From an uncultured Mycoplasmatota bacterium (GTDB lineage Bacteria; Bacillota_I; Bacilli_A; RF39; UBA660), in NCBI GenBank assembly GCA_900553835.1, contig USFF01000007.1:1-55559 (forward strand): DNA of 55,559 nt. Direction: 5' to 3'. Below the pieces are notes generated by a model, which worked only from the letters and a program-made list of their open reading frames with translations, searched no databases and was not told the DNA's origin. Made by a program: the position numbers and the translations under genes. Below, piece by piece: positions 31,132 through 40,032 of this stretch; the first letter of the stretch is position 1, and each line of letters starts with the position of its first letter.

Positions 31132-32903
31132 ATTTAAAAAGTCAATTAGCTCCAAAGGGGCTAGAGTTTAGAGCAGGGGATATGGTTATAAGCGGGAAGT
31201 ATTGTTGTTTCTTAACAATAATAAGTTACCCTAAAATGGTTAATGAAGGATATCTTGCTAATTTAACACAATACTCAGGAATTAAAGTTATTATAAAACA
31301 TATTCCTATTGAATTTTCAGTACTTAGTAAAATGCTTAACAAAGAAATCGCTGATATGAAAATGAAATATCAAAATGAATACGATAGGACTGTTCAAGAA
31401 AGAATTAGGCAAGACTATGAAAGTATTGAAAACTTTATTACAATGCTTACTAGTACACAAGCAAGAATATTTGATTTTCAAATGCATGTAATGGTTACTG
31501 CTGATTCACAAGAAGAACTTGAAAACAAAAAAGTACAAGTTAAAAACTATTTAGATGCTATGGGTATGAAAGGAACTATTTTAAGATTTGAACAAGAAAA
31601 AATATTAAAATCATGTTTACCTATTTTCCCAGACTCCGATATAGAAGAAAGAATTGGAACACCAATACCAAGTGTTACAATGAGTGCGATGTATCCTTTT
31701 GTATTTGATAGTATTAAAGACCCAGGACTTTCATGTTTACTTGGTGTAGACTTCTCTGGTGGTATTATATTATTTAATCAATTCTTATATCAAATTAAAA
31801 AAGAATTTAATAGAAATAATGCAAACATGATAATGCTTGGTACTTCTGGTAGTGGTAAATCTACTGCTGCTAAAATACTTTTGAGAAGTAATATTAGAAA
31901 CGGACACAAGATTATTGCAATAGATCCAGAAGGCGAATTAGAAGAAATGACTAGACTTTATGGTGGAGACTTTATTAATTTAGGACTTGGCGGAAACTAC
32001 GGAATGATTAATCCACTTGAAGTAATAGTTGATTCTGATGCTGAAGAGGGTGGAAGTTATGCTGTCCTCACTCGTACACTTCAAACATTAAAAGCATTCA
32101 TGAAGTATTACAGTCCTGATATAGAAGAAGATACTTTAACTTTGTTTAGTGAAGTGGTACAAGATACTTATAAAAGATATAAAATAGATACTGAAACAGA
32201 TTTCAGTAAATTTACTAGCGAGGATTATCCAACTTTTGATGATGTATATGCAACTATTAAAGGAAGGTTACTTTCAATGGTAGAAGCAACTCGTGAAAAA
32301 GAAGTTATGGAAAAACTAGAGTTAAAAGTAAGACCGTTAGTTAAAGAATTAAGATATTATTTTACAGGCCATACTACAGTAGAGCCTAATAGTGATTTTA
32401 TTGTATTTAATATTAGGGAACTTATGAACAGTGATGCTAATATAAGGAACGCTTTATTCTTCAATATATTAAAACATGCATGGGGACTTTGTTTAGATAA
32501 AGAAACTAATACAATACTAATGGTAGATGAAGCGCACACATTACTTGCTGATAGAAATACTCTAGGAGCAGAATTCTTAGCACAAGTTCAAAGAAGAAGT
32601 AGAAAATATAATACAGGAACAATTATTATTACACAGCAACCAACTGACTTTGCTAGTCCTGAAGTTCTAGTACATGGTAAAGCAATATTTGATAATGCTA
32701 GTTACTATTTGGTAATGGGACTTAAGAAACAAGCAGTAGAAGACTTAAGTAAGTTAATTGATCTTAATGATCAAGAAAAAGAAAGTATTAAGAGATATAA
32801 TCAAGGTGAAGCATTATTTGTATGTGGTTCACGTAGAATGAGAATTAATGTTATAGCAACACAAGAAGAACTAGATTCATTTGGTTCTGGTGGAGGGCTA
32901 TAA
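31128..32903 (+). CDS. VirB4-type T4SS ATPase (catalytic part)
   Basis: The protein is 591 aa. Walker A GTSGSGKST lies at about 238-246 and Walker B TILMVDEAHTLL at about 461-472. The family's RRSRKYNTGTIIITQQPTDF arginine/glutamine segment follows. VirB4 energises substrate passage and pilus assembly at the inner face of the membrane. The N-terminal domain is encoded by the preceding overlapping frame. All ATPase motifs are intact. Confidence 0.88.
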   Translation: MNLKSQLAPKGLEFRAGDMVISGKYCCFLTIISYPKMVNEGYLANLTQYSGIKVIIKHIPIEFSVLSKMLNKEIADMKMKYQNEYDRTVQERIRQDYESIENFITMLTSTQARIFDFQMHVMVTADSQEELENKKVQVKNYLDAMGMKGTILRFEQEKILKSCLPIFPDSDIEERIGTPIPSVTMSAMYPFVFDSIKDPGLSCLLGVDFSGGIILFNQFLYQIKKEFNRNNANMIMLGTSGSGKSTAAKILLRSNIRNGHKIIAIDPEGELEEMTRLYGGDFINLGLGGNYGMINPLEVIVDSDAEEGGSYAVLTRTLQTLKAFMKYYSPDIEEDTLTLFSEVVQDTYKRYKIDTETDFSKFTSEDYPTFDDVYATIKGRLLSMVEATREKEVMEKLELKVRPLVKELRYYFTGHTTVEPNSDFIVFNIRELMNSDANIRNALFFNILKHAWGLCLDKETNTILMVDEAHTLLADRNTLGAEFLAQVQRRSRKYNTGTIIITQQPTDFASPEVLVHGKAIFDNASYYLVMGLKKQAVEDLSKLIDLNDQEKESIKRYNQGEALFVCGSRRMRINVIATQEELDSFGSGGGL

Positions 32904-32917
32904 TAAAGAGGTAGATT

Positions 32918-35827
32918 ATGGACGATAAGGAAAAGAATTTAAACAATTTACAAAATGATTTAAACCCACAAAATAATGCGGGTTCTTTTCCTAATCAAAA
33001 TAATAATGGAAAAAATTTATTTTCTAAAGATAATTTAAAAACAATGGGTAAAAATACTCTTAAAAACACCGGGAAAAATCTTGCTAGAGATGCAAGGCAA
33101 GCTTTGTTTAGTGATGGCGATCCTGATGGAGAAGGAAATGTTATGGATGATATTGCTTCTGGTGTTGAGGGAACTGTCGACAAAGTAAAAGGCGCTAAAA
33201 ATATATATGATAAGAGTAAAGAACTTTTAAATAGATATAGAGATGCTATGGCTGCTAAAAAAGGTGCAGAAGCAGGCGCTAGTGCTGCAGGAAATGCAGC
33301 AGCCGGTACAGCTGGAGCAGCAGGTAGTGCTGCAGCTGGAACTGCAGCAGCAGGAGAAGCAGGAGCGGCAAGTGGTGCAGCGGCCAGTGGTGCAGCAGCA
33401 GCTGGAGCCGCTGGAGGAACAGCAGCAAGTGGTACTGCAGCAGGAGCTGCGGGAGGAGCAGCAGCGGCTGGAGGCGCGCCGGTAATCTTAATAGTTCTTG
33501 CAGTAATAATAGTCGTAATATTGTTTGGGCTACTAATCATTGCTGTCCAGCAAGGTGACATAGGTTACTCTAGCTTCGAAATGGAATATGGAGTAACTGG
33601 CGATGATGCTCATTCTATATTTGGTAGTGATAATGATTATCAATTTGGAATGGATTATAATCAAGTCGACAACGTTTATAATCAAAATTATAATAAAAAT
33701 AGTATAGCAACTTGTAAAACTGGTTTCTTTGCTGGACTTGCTCATATATTTGGAATTTATAACTTGGAAGATCCCTGTGAATTTTCAACATATATTAAAG
33801 ACATAACTAGCGAAGCTGAAAAGAAAAATGAAATTGACAAAATTAGCCCTGGTTTATTCTTAAGTACTTTTTACTACGCATTTGCAACACAAATGCTTGA
33901 TGAAAATGGCAAGTATACAATTCCTATAGATGCCTCACAAGATGAAACTAAATCTTTAGATGATTTTGATGCAATTACAAAATTATTTGCTGCAAAAGTT
34001 TATACTAAAAATGATATAAAAAATATTCTTGATAATTATATATTGATGAAAGATAAGTATCCATATTTTGTTTATACAAAACATGTTGAAGAAAATGATG
34101 ATGGAACAACACGAGAATATTATACATGTGACAGAAAAACATTAAAAAATGTTACCAGTGATGATAAATTTAAATTAATGTTAAGATATGGACCAAGAGT
34201 AAGTGAGGAATATGAAAAGGTAATTTCTTATAACGAGGCCTTAAGTTTAAATAGTAGTGAGTGTGAAAGTGAGTTTTATTCTGCTAATGGAACTTTATCC
34301 GACACCAATTTAAGTAAGTTTAACATTTTTTATGATATTGATGAAACTATTTTAACAGAAGAAGATAATGCAGATAATATTAAAATTAGAAAAGAAAAAG
34401 CAGAAAAAGCTAATATAACTATTAATGGTACAACTTATACATATAGTGATGGGTTTATATATTCAAACTTTCCTAGATATGATAAGAGATATGTTGATAA
34501 TCCTGCTCAGATGGATTACGTTGTAATGGAAGAAATAGAAACATTTATAGATTCCATTACTTCTAGAAAAGAATATATTAATTATATTTTAGGATATCCT
34601 AGTACAGTTAGTAGTACTTCTTACTCTTCTCCGGCAAATTGTACTTATAAAATAAATGGGACTGATATTACCAATTTGAAGGTTAGATTAGTTTATGCTA
34701 AGAATGATGCAACCCCTAATGTAGAAGTTGGTAAACCCGTTGTAGGGGAAGATTTAATAGATTTTGAAAAATATGTTTTAGGTGTAGTACATGCTGAAAT
34801 AGGTGATGGTGGATCTGAAAGTTTAAAAGTTCAAGCAATACTCGCTAGAAGTATAGCTCTAAGTGTTGGAAAAATCATTAATGAAGGAGATCAAAATATA
34901 CTTGAAATTACAAATAGTACTTGGGACCAAACATATTGTGACCCAGACAATGGTTGTGATATATGTATGTTACCAGGTAGCACTGTTCATTCAGTATTTA
35001 CTAAAGGAACTACACCAAATAGTACATATTGTAAAAATTGGAAGTCAGGTTTATCAAGTGACTCAAAAATTAGAACTGCTGTGAGAAGTGTAAATGGTGT
35101 AACATTAAATGACTCATCAGGTAATTTGTATAAAGAACCTTATACAATTTCAATGCAAAATACTTGGAAAGGATATGAGAACTCTGGTAGTGATTATGTT
35201 GAAATAATAGAAAAATACTGGAATGGGCAATATTCTTTAGTTAATTCAGAATGCTCTTTTGGAGCAGTTGGAGAATGGGCAAACTGGAAACAATATGATG
35301 ATGCAAAATGGGGAACTATATTAATGTCTAATATTCCTAGACCAGACGGCACACCAAGAACAATTCATAAGATTGGATGTTTGATGACATCTTATGCAAT
35401 GCTAATTGCCAAAAGTTCTCCAACAGTTATAATCCCTAATTTCAATCCTGGCACTTATACTGAAGCATTAAAATCTGCTAATGCCTTAAGTAAATATGGA
35501 GATATGCCAAGTCCTCAAAGAGCAATTGAAATTGCAACAGGTTTAACTAATGTTTCAGTACATACTGAAAGTATTCAAGCAAGAGAGTCCTTTGATTCTA
35601 AATTAGCAAGAATAGCTAACTATTTAAGCCAAGGATATGATGTGATTATACGAGTTAAATCAGATGAAAGTGCTGCTATTCAAGGTGGAGGGAATTCACA
35701 CTATGTTCTAGTTACAGGCCTTAATGGTAATGAAATTTATATAGCTGACCCAGGATACAACATAAATGTTTTTTCTGATAAATATATTAATGAAGGTATA
35801 ACTTATTTAATTGCAATTAAGTTTTAG
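32918..35827 (+). CDS. T4SS-associated wall protein: Ala-rich linker, TM, SpoIID-like and C39-like domains
   Basis: The protein is 969 aa. Residues 1-110 are polar and Asn/Lys-rich. Residues 110-187 are almost pure Ala/Gly/Ser. One membrane segment lies at about 188-212. A large extracellular part follows. At about 614-700 there is a SpoIID/LytB-like segment (FEKYVLGVVHAEIG, ESLKVQAILARSIALSV). The last 185 residues form a C39-like peptidase fold, with GCLMTSYAM as the Cys position, HYVLVTGLNGNEIYIADPG as His and Asp, and WKQYDDAKWG as the start motif. It occupies the VirB1 (wall hydrolase) slot. Confidence 0.65.
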   Translation: MDDKEKNLNNLQNDLNPQNNAGSFPNQNNNGKNLFSKDNLKTMGKNTLKNTGKNLARDARQALFSDGDPDGEGNVMDDIASGVEGTVDKVKGAKNIYDKSKELLNRYRDAMAAKKGAEAGASAAGNAAAGTAGAAGSAAAGTAAAGEAGAASGAAASGAAAAGAAGGTAASGTAAGAAGGAAAAGGAPVILIVLAVIIVVILFGLLIIAVQQGDIGYSSFEMEYGVTGDDAHSIFGSDNDYQFGMDYNQVDNVYNQNYNKNSIATCKTGFFAGLAHIFGIYNLEDPCEFSTYIKDITSEAEKKNEIDKISPGLFLSTFYYAFATQMLDENGKYTIPIDASQDETKSLDDFDAITKLFAAKVYTKNDIKNILDNYILMKDKYPYFVYTKHVEENDDGTTREYYTCDRKTLKNVTSDDKFKLMLRYGPRVSEEYEKVISYNEALSLNSSECESEFYSANGTLSDTNLSKFNIFYDIDETILTEEDNADNIKIRKEKAEKANITINGTTYTYSDGFIYSNFPRYDKRYVDNPAQMDYVVMEEIETFIDSITSRKEYINYILGYPSTVSSTSYSSPANCTYKINGTDITNLKVRLVYAKNDATPNVEVGKPVVGEDLIDFEKYVLGVVHAEIGDGGSESLKVQAILARSIALSVGKIINEGDQNILEITNSTWDQTYCDPDNGCDICMLPGSTVHSVFTKGTTPNSTYCKNWKSGLSSDSKIRTAVRSVNGVTLNDSSGNLYKEPYTISMQNTWKGYENSGSDYVEIIEKYWNGQYSLVNSECSFGAVGEWANWKQYDDAKWGTILMSNIPRPDGTPRTIHKIGCLMTSYAMLIAKSSPTVIIPNFNPGTYTEALKSANALSKYGDMPSPQRAIEIATGLTNVSVHTESIQARESFDSKLARIANYLSQGYDVIIRVKSDESAAIQGGGNSHYVLVTGLNGNEIYIADPGYNINVFSDKYINEGITYLIAIKF

Positions 35828-35836
35828 GTGAAAAAT

Positions 35837-36595
35837 ATGAAGAATAAAAAGTTTGAAGTTTCAATAATTATTGGTATACTTGTAATGTCATTAATTCTGT
35901 TAGGTATTTATCTTGTTTATAGTAAATATAGAAAGGAAAATAGTTATAATATTTTTCTTTCAAATAATACAGGTTTAAAATGTTTTAAATATTCTTGTGA
36001 AAGCGTTAATTTTAAAAATGATAACTATTATAAAATTTTTATAAACGGAGAATATAAGGGAATTAATAAAGTTAAATACAATAGTGCTAATAATAAACTT
36101 TATGTGTTTGACAGTGCAAGTAATAATATTTATAAAGATAAAAGTAAAAGAATATTTATTTATGAAGGAAATACTAATATTAGCCAAATTGATTTTGCAA
36201 CTAATGATATAACTAATGAGGATATTAATTTAATTAATAGAAATATTAGTTATGACATATCTGATTATACTTTTGCTTATAAAGTAGTAAAAGATTTTGA
36301 CAGTGATAACAGTGATGAGGAAATAGTTATAGTTAAGAATGAAAATAAAGCTTACGTTGTAGTAGCGTTTATAGATGGTGGAAATGTATCTATACTTATA
36401 AATATTCAAAATGAGGACTACATGGAAGTTCCAAGTATATATGTTAAAGATATTATAGATATATATAATGATGGTAAGTTAGAATTAATATTATCAAAAG
36501 GATATTATGATAATCTAGGAAGTTGCGAAGTTATATATAGATTGAAAAATAATAAATTTGTAAGCATTAATGAGTGTAATTTAATTAATAATTAA
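35837..36595 (+). CDS. membrane-anchored protein with FG-GAP-like acidic motifs
   Basis: The protein is 252 aa, with one N-terminal helix (about 6-28, IIIGILVMSLILLGIYLVY) and then an extracellular beta-rich domain. DFDSDNSDEEIVIV and DIYNDGKLELIL resemble the calcium-binding turns of FG-GAP/VCBS repeats. The ATG 9 bases into the frame is preferred because AGGTG lies 6 bases before it. In this operon it occupies the place of VirB8-like anchored proteins, but no NTF2-like fold can be claimed from sequence alone. A terminator follows. Confidence 0.5.
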   Translation: MKNKKFEVSIIIGILVMSLILLGIYLVYSKYRKENSYNIFLSNNTGLKCFKYSCESVNFKNDNYYKIFINGEYKGINKVKYNSANNKLYVFDSASNNIYKDKSKRIFIYEGNTNISQIDFATNDITNEDINLINRNISYDISDYTFAYKVVKDFDSDNSDEEIVIVKNENKAYVVVAFIDGGNVSILINIQNEDYMEVPSIYVKDIIDIYNDGKLELILSKGYYDNLGSCEVIYRLKNNKFVSINECNLINN

Positions 36596-36617
36596 ATATA
36601 AAAAAGAAAAAATGTTT

Positions 36618-36654
36618 AAAAAATAACTGAAAATGAACTTTTAGTTATTTTTTT
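36618..36654 (+). terminator. terminator before the VirD4 gene
   Basis: AAATAACT (36621-36628) pairs with AGTTATTT (36643-36650), extended by flanking A and T runs, and followed by TTTT. Confidence 0.7.
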
Positions 36655-36719
36655 ACATATAAAATATAGTTTTTTTAGTTTTTATTTGATATAATTGTTT
36701 TTGAGAGAGAGTGGGTTTT

Positions 36720-39050
36720 ATGAAAGATATTAAACTAAAATTTACAGCTAAACCAAAAGATGTAGTTATTTTTGTGCTTTTTTGTATCTTTTTACTTTAT
36801 TTAGTGGCTATCGGAGTTTTAAATATTTATGAAGTTACACACAATGATATGTTTTGGGGACTAAACCCCATCAGAGCATTTAGTAAAGATTTTTTAGTTA
36901 CAACTTTAACTATGTATTTATTTGCTTTGATTGCTGTTTTTATGAGTACATCAAATTACTTTTTCGATAGAGAAAAAGGTTTTGGTTTTGGCAAAAAGAA
37001 AGACAAAGATGATCCAGGTTGGTCTCGTTGGATGAAAGATGATGAGATGAAAAAAGCATATGATGTTAAAGAAATAACATTAAATGCTGATACTTATGAA
37101 CATGCTGGAATACCTATTATTTTAAATGAGGATAAAGCTTGGGTAGACGATGGAGAAAATCATAGTTTAATTATAGGTGCATCTGGTTCTGGTAAAACTT
37201 GGACTATAATTGACCCTTTAGTTAAAATATTAGGTAAAGCAGGGGAAAGTATGATAGTAACCGACCCTAAAGGTGAAATATATGAACACAACGCTAATAT
37301 GCTTAGAGAAAAAGGATATAATGTAATAATTGTAAACTTCCGTGATCCAGAATATGGAAGTGCTTGGAATCCACTTACGCTTCCATATAGATACTGGAAG
37401 ATGGGTAAAGAAGATAAAGCAATGGAACTTTTAGAGGACCTTGCTACTAACATTCTGGTTGATGCTAATAACAACGACCCATTCTGGCAAAAAACAGCAG
37501 CTGACTACTTTACTGGTCTTGCTCTTGGTCTATTTGAAGATGCAAAAAGCGAAAAAGAAATTAATTTAAACAGTATAAATGCAATGAGTACATTTGGTGA
37601 AGAAAGATGTGGTGCTAGCAAATACGATAAAGAATACTTTAAATTAAAAGGAGAGTTATCAAGTGCTTATATAAGTGCTGCAGCAACCATCACCGCACCT
37701 GCAGATACTAAAGGTGGTATCACAAGTACATTTAGACAGAAGGTAAGAATATTTAGTAGTAGACAAAAATTAGCAGAAATGCTAAGCTATACTGACTTTG
37801 ATGTAACAAGAATAGGTAAAGAAAAAACAGCAGTTTTTCTAAAAATACACGATGAAAAAACAACATATCACGCACTTGCTACAATATTCGTAAAACAAGT
37901 TTATGAATGCTTAATTGATGAAGCACAAAAAGAAGAAAACTTAAAATTAAAAATTAGAACAAACTTCATATTAGATGAATTTGCAAATATGCCTGCACTT
38001 AAAGATGTTGAAAGTATGATAACAGCATCTCGTTCAAGAAATATGAGATTTACATTTGGTATTCAAAACTTCAGCCAACTTAATAAAGTATATGGTAAAG
38101 ATGTGGCAGAAACAATTAAAGGAAACTGTGGTAATATGTTCTACTTAATAACAACAGAATATGCAGCACTTGAAGAAATAAGTAAACTTTTAGGTGATGT
38201 TAAACCTAAGAAACCAAAAGATGGTGAACCACAGCCACCTATTAGACCTCTTGTAACAGTTAGTGATTTACAACAAATGAAGAAGTTTGAAATGATTATA
38301 AAAAGATTTAGGAACATGCCTTTTAAAACAAAACACAAAGCAAGTTTTGAAATATTTAAATCTAAAAAAGGTGGATGGGGGTATGAAGAATCTATTAGTA
38401 GTTATCCACTAAGAGAATCAAAAGAAATTGAAACATTTGATTTAAAAGCATATGTAGATGCACATAGAACTGAAGATAGTAACCCATTTAGTCCATTTGG
38501 AGGTTCTCCATTTGTTCCACCATTTGGAATGCCTAGTATGAATAAAACTCCGGGAGAAACTACTAGCACTTCTAACATAGATGATCTTGTTAAGAATATA
38601 GATGCTCAGATAGCTAAACTTGAAGCTGAAGAGAAAGAAGAAAAAAATAAAACAAATAATAGCAACGAATTTGAAAATCTTGTTAATAAGAAGTATGAAG
38701 AATTTACTAATGGAGAGAATAAAAACTCTATAGAGAGTAAAACCATTGATAAGCCAAACACACCAGTAAATGGTATTAATGTTGATGACTTAATTAAGAA
38801 GATAGATGCTAAAATAGCAGAACTTGAAAAGGAAGAAGAAATAGCTAGAAGAGAAGAAGTTAAGAATGTTACTCCTTTTATGGAAGATGCTATTCATGAA
38901 GAATTTGAAAAGAAAGCAGATTTAATTAATAATGATATTATAGAAGATATTGAAAAGCCTAAGATTAATATTGATGCTGATTCTATTATTATAGATGATA
39001 ATATTACAGATGATGAATTCTTTGATGATTTCTTTGGAGATGATGAGTAA
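36720..39050 (+). CDS. VirD4/TraG-type coupling ATPase
   Basis: The protein is 776 aa. Two N-terminal membrane helices (about 14-34 and 60-82) precede the ATPase domain, with Walker A GASGSGKT (about 153-160) and Walker B FILDEFANMPALKDVESM (about 416-433). It also has the family segments VTDPKGEIYE, NFRDPEYGSAWNPL and GIQNFSQLNKVYG. The C-terminus carries two repeats of a NIDDLVKNIDAQIAKLEAEE / NVDDLIKKIDAKIAELEKEE type followed by an acidic tail, probably substrate or partner docking helices. ATG 36720 is used in place of the upstream GTG. It is transcribed separately from the VirB operon. Confidence 0.92.
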   Translation: MKDIKLKFTAKPKDVVIFVLFCIFLLYLVAIGVLNIYEVTHNDMFWGLNPIRAFSKDFLVTTLTMYLFALIAVFMSTSNYFFDREKGFGFGKKKDKDDPGWSRWMKDDEMKKAYDVKEITLNADTYEHAGIPIILNEDKAWVDDGENHSLIIGASGSGKTWTIIDPLVKILGKAGESMIVTDPKGEIYEHNANMLREKGYNVIIVNFRDPEYGSAWNPLTLPYRYWKMGKEDKAMELLEDLATNILVDANNNDPFWQKTAADYFTGLALGLFEDAKSEKEINLNSINAMSTFGEERCGASKYDKEYFKLKGELSSAYISAAATITAPADTKGGITSTFRQKVRIFSSRQKLAEMLSYTDFDVTRIGKEKTAVFLKIHDEKTTYHALATIFVKQVYECLIDEAQKEENLKLKIRTNFILDEFANMPALKDVESMITASRSRNMRFTFGIQNFSQLNKVYGKDVAETIKGNCGNMFYLITTEYAALEEISKLLGDVKPKKPKDGEPQPPIRPLVTVSDLQQMKKFEMIIKRFRNMPFKTKHKASFEIFKSKKGGWGYEESISSYPLRESKEIETFDLKAYVDAHRTEDSNPFSPFGGSPFVPPFGMPSMNKTPGETTSTSNIDDLVKNIDAQIAKLEAEEKEEKNKTNNSNEFENLVNKKYEEFTNGENKNSIESKTIDKPNTPVNGINVDDLIKKIDAKIAELEKEEEIARREEVKNVTPFMEDAIHEEFEKKADLINNDIIEDIEKPKINIDADSIIIDDNITDDEFFDDFFGDDE

Positions 39051-39070
39051 AAGCCAGAAATGGCTTTTTC
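39049..39070 (+). terminator. terminator after virD4
   Basis: AAAAGCCA (39049-39056) pairs with TGGCTTTT (39061-39068) around GAAA, followed by TC. Confidence 0.8.
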
Positions 39071-39129
39071 TTATACATTATGAACTAACAAAAATAAATA
39101 TAATTCATATTATATAATAGGTGAAATGT

Positions 39130-39375
39130 ATGAATAGTAATAATTTTGGTAAAATAAAAAATGGAACCATCATTGATTTACAAGATAGTTATTATTATAA
39201 TATTTATCACTTAAGAGGAGCAGTTAATATACCTTATGAAGAATTAATGAATAACTATAGAAACTATTTAAGAAAGGGTGATAAATATTATATTTACTGT
39301 AAAAGTGGTAAATTAAGTAAGAGAGTAGTAGCAGTTTTATCTTATTTGGGGTATAATGTTACTATAATTAAATAA
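39130..39375 (+). CDS. single-domain rhodanese-like protein
   Basis: The protein is 81 aa. It has the rhodanese core with the IIDLQDSYYYNIYHLRGAVN entry segment (the family's D-x-R-x-x-x-E-x-x-x-G-H-I-x-G-A) and the active-site loop YIYCKSGKLSKR with the catalytic cysteine. The domain is short, as in GlpE/PspE-type sulfurtransferases, which transfer sulfane sulfur. ATG 39130 has AGGTG 6 bases upstream; the in-frame GTG 39121 overlaps that site. Confidence 0.82.
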   Translation: MNSNNFGKIKNGTIIDLQDSYYYNIYHLRGAVNIPYEELMNNYRNYLRKGDKYYIYCKSGKLSKRVVAVLSYLGYNVTIIK

Positions 39376-39393
39376 AAAAAGGAAGTTTTTGTT

Positions 39394-39975
39394 ATGGAAA
39401 TATTAGAAGTGCTAGATACTATAATAACTAATTTATTAAACTTGCTCGGAACTTGGGGAGCTTTACTTGGATGTATATTCATATTATTTGAATCAATTAT
39501 TCCAATTCTTCCACTTTCCGTATTTATAACTCTTAATTTTATGACATTCGGAAATATAGTTGGATTTTTTATATCTTGGCTATTTACTATTATGGGATGT
39601 ATGATGAGTTACTACATTTTTAAAAGAGGAGTATCTGATAGTAGACTATCAAAGTTAAAAGAAAGTAAAACTTTTGGTAAGATAGTTAAAGTGGTTGAAA
39701 ATATGAATTTTAGCAGTTTAGCACTTTTAATTGCAATACCATTCACACCAGCTTTTGCAGTTAACATAGCAGCTGGGATATGTAGAGTTGATAGCAAAAA
39801 ATATTTATATGCACTGATGCTTGGAAAAATGTCTTTAGTATATTTTTGGGGTTATGTTGGTGTTAGTTTAATAGAAGCACTGAAAAACCCACTTATATTA
39901 ATAAAGGTAGCAATTTTAGTTATAATTGTTTATATCATAAGTTTAGTGCTTTCTAAAAAATTAAAGGTCAAATAA
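39394..39975 (+). CDS. VTT-domain (DedA/TVP38-like) membrane protein
   Basis: The protein is 193 aa. About five hydrophobic segments are present, with ILFESIIPILPLSVFI near the N-terminus and ALLIAIPFTPAFAVNIAAGI in the middle, the two re-entrant-loop motifs of the VTT/SNARE-associated family. Family members move or flip phospholipids or undecaprenyl phosphate. The UppP homologue encoded downstream would use the same lipid carrier. GGAAG precedes the start. Confidence 0.8.
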   Translation: MEILEVLDTIITNLLNLLGTWGALLGCIFILFESIIPILPLSVFITLNFMTFGNIVGFFISWLFTIMGCMMSYYIFKRGVSDSRLSKLKESKTFGKIVKVVENMNFSSLALLIAIPFTPAFAVNIAAGICRVDSKKYLYALMLGKMSLVYFWGYVGVSLIEALKNPLILIKVAILVIIVYIISLVLSKKLKVK

Positions 39976-39999
39976 ATCACTAGTAACCTAGTGATTTTT
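39974..39999 (+). terminator. terminator after VTT protein
   Basis: AAATCACTAG and CTAGTGATTT form a 10-bp stem with loop TAAC followed by TT. An extended -10 (TGT TATACT, 40001-40009) for the ABC genes follows immediately. Confidence 0.8.
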
Positions 40000-40032
40000 A
40001 TGTTATACTTGATATAGTAAAAAGGTGGTAAC

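Noticed and set aside
32995..33561. Long minus-strand and plus-strand frames with Ala/Pro or Gln/Val-rich products opposite and within the 32918 gene
   Set aside because: They arise from the GC-rich Ala/Gly linker repeats of the real gene; no ribosome-binding site or promoter, and the product is low-complexity.
24558..39050. Complete conjugative element
   Set aside because: No relaxase, integrase, replication initiator, single-strand binding protein or origin of transfer is visible in the window.
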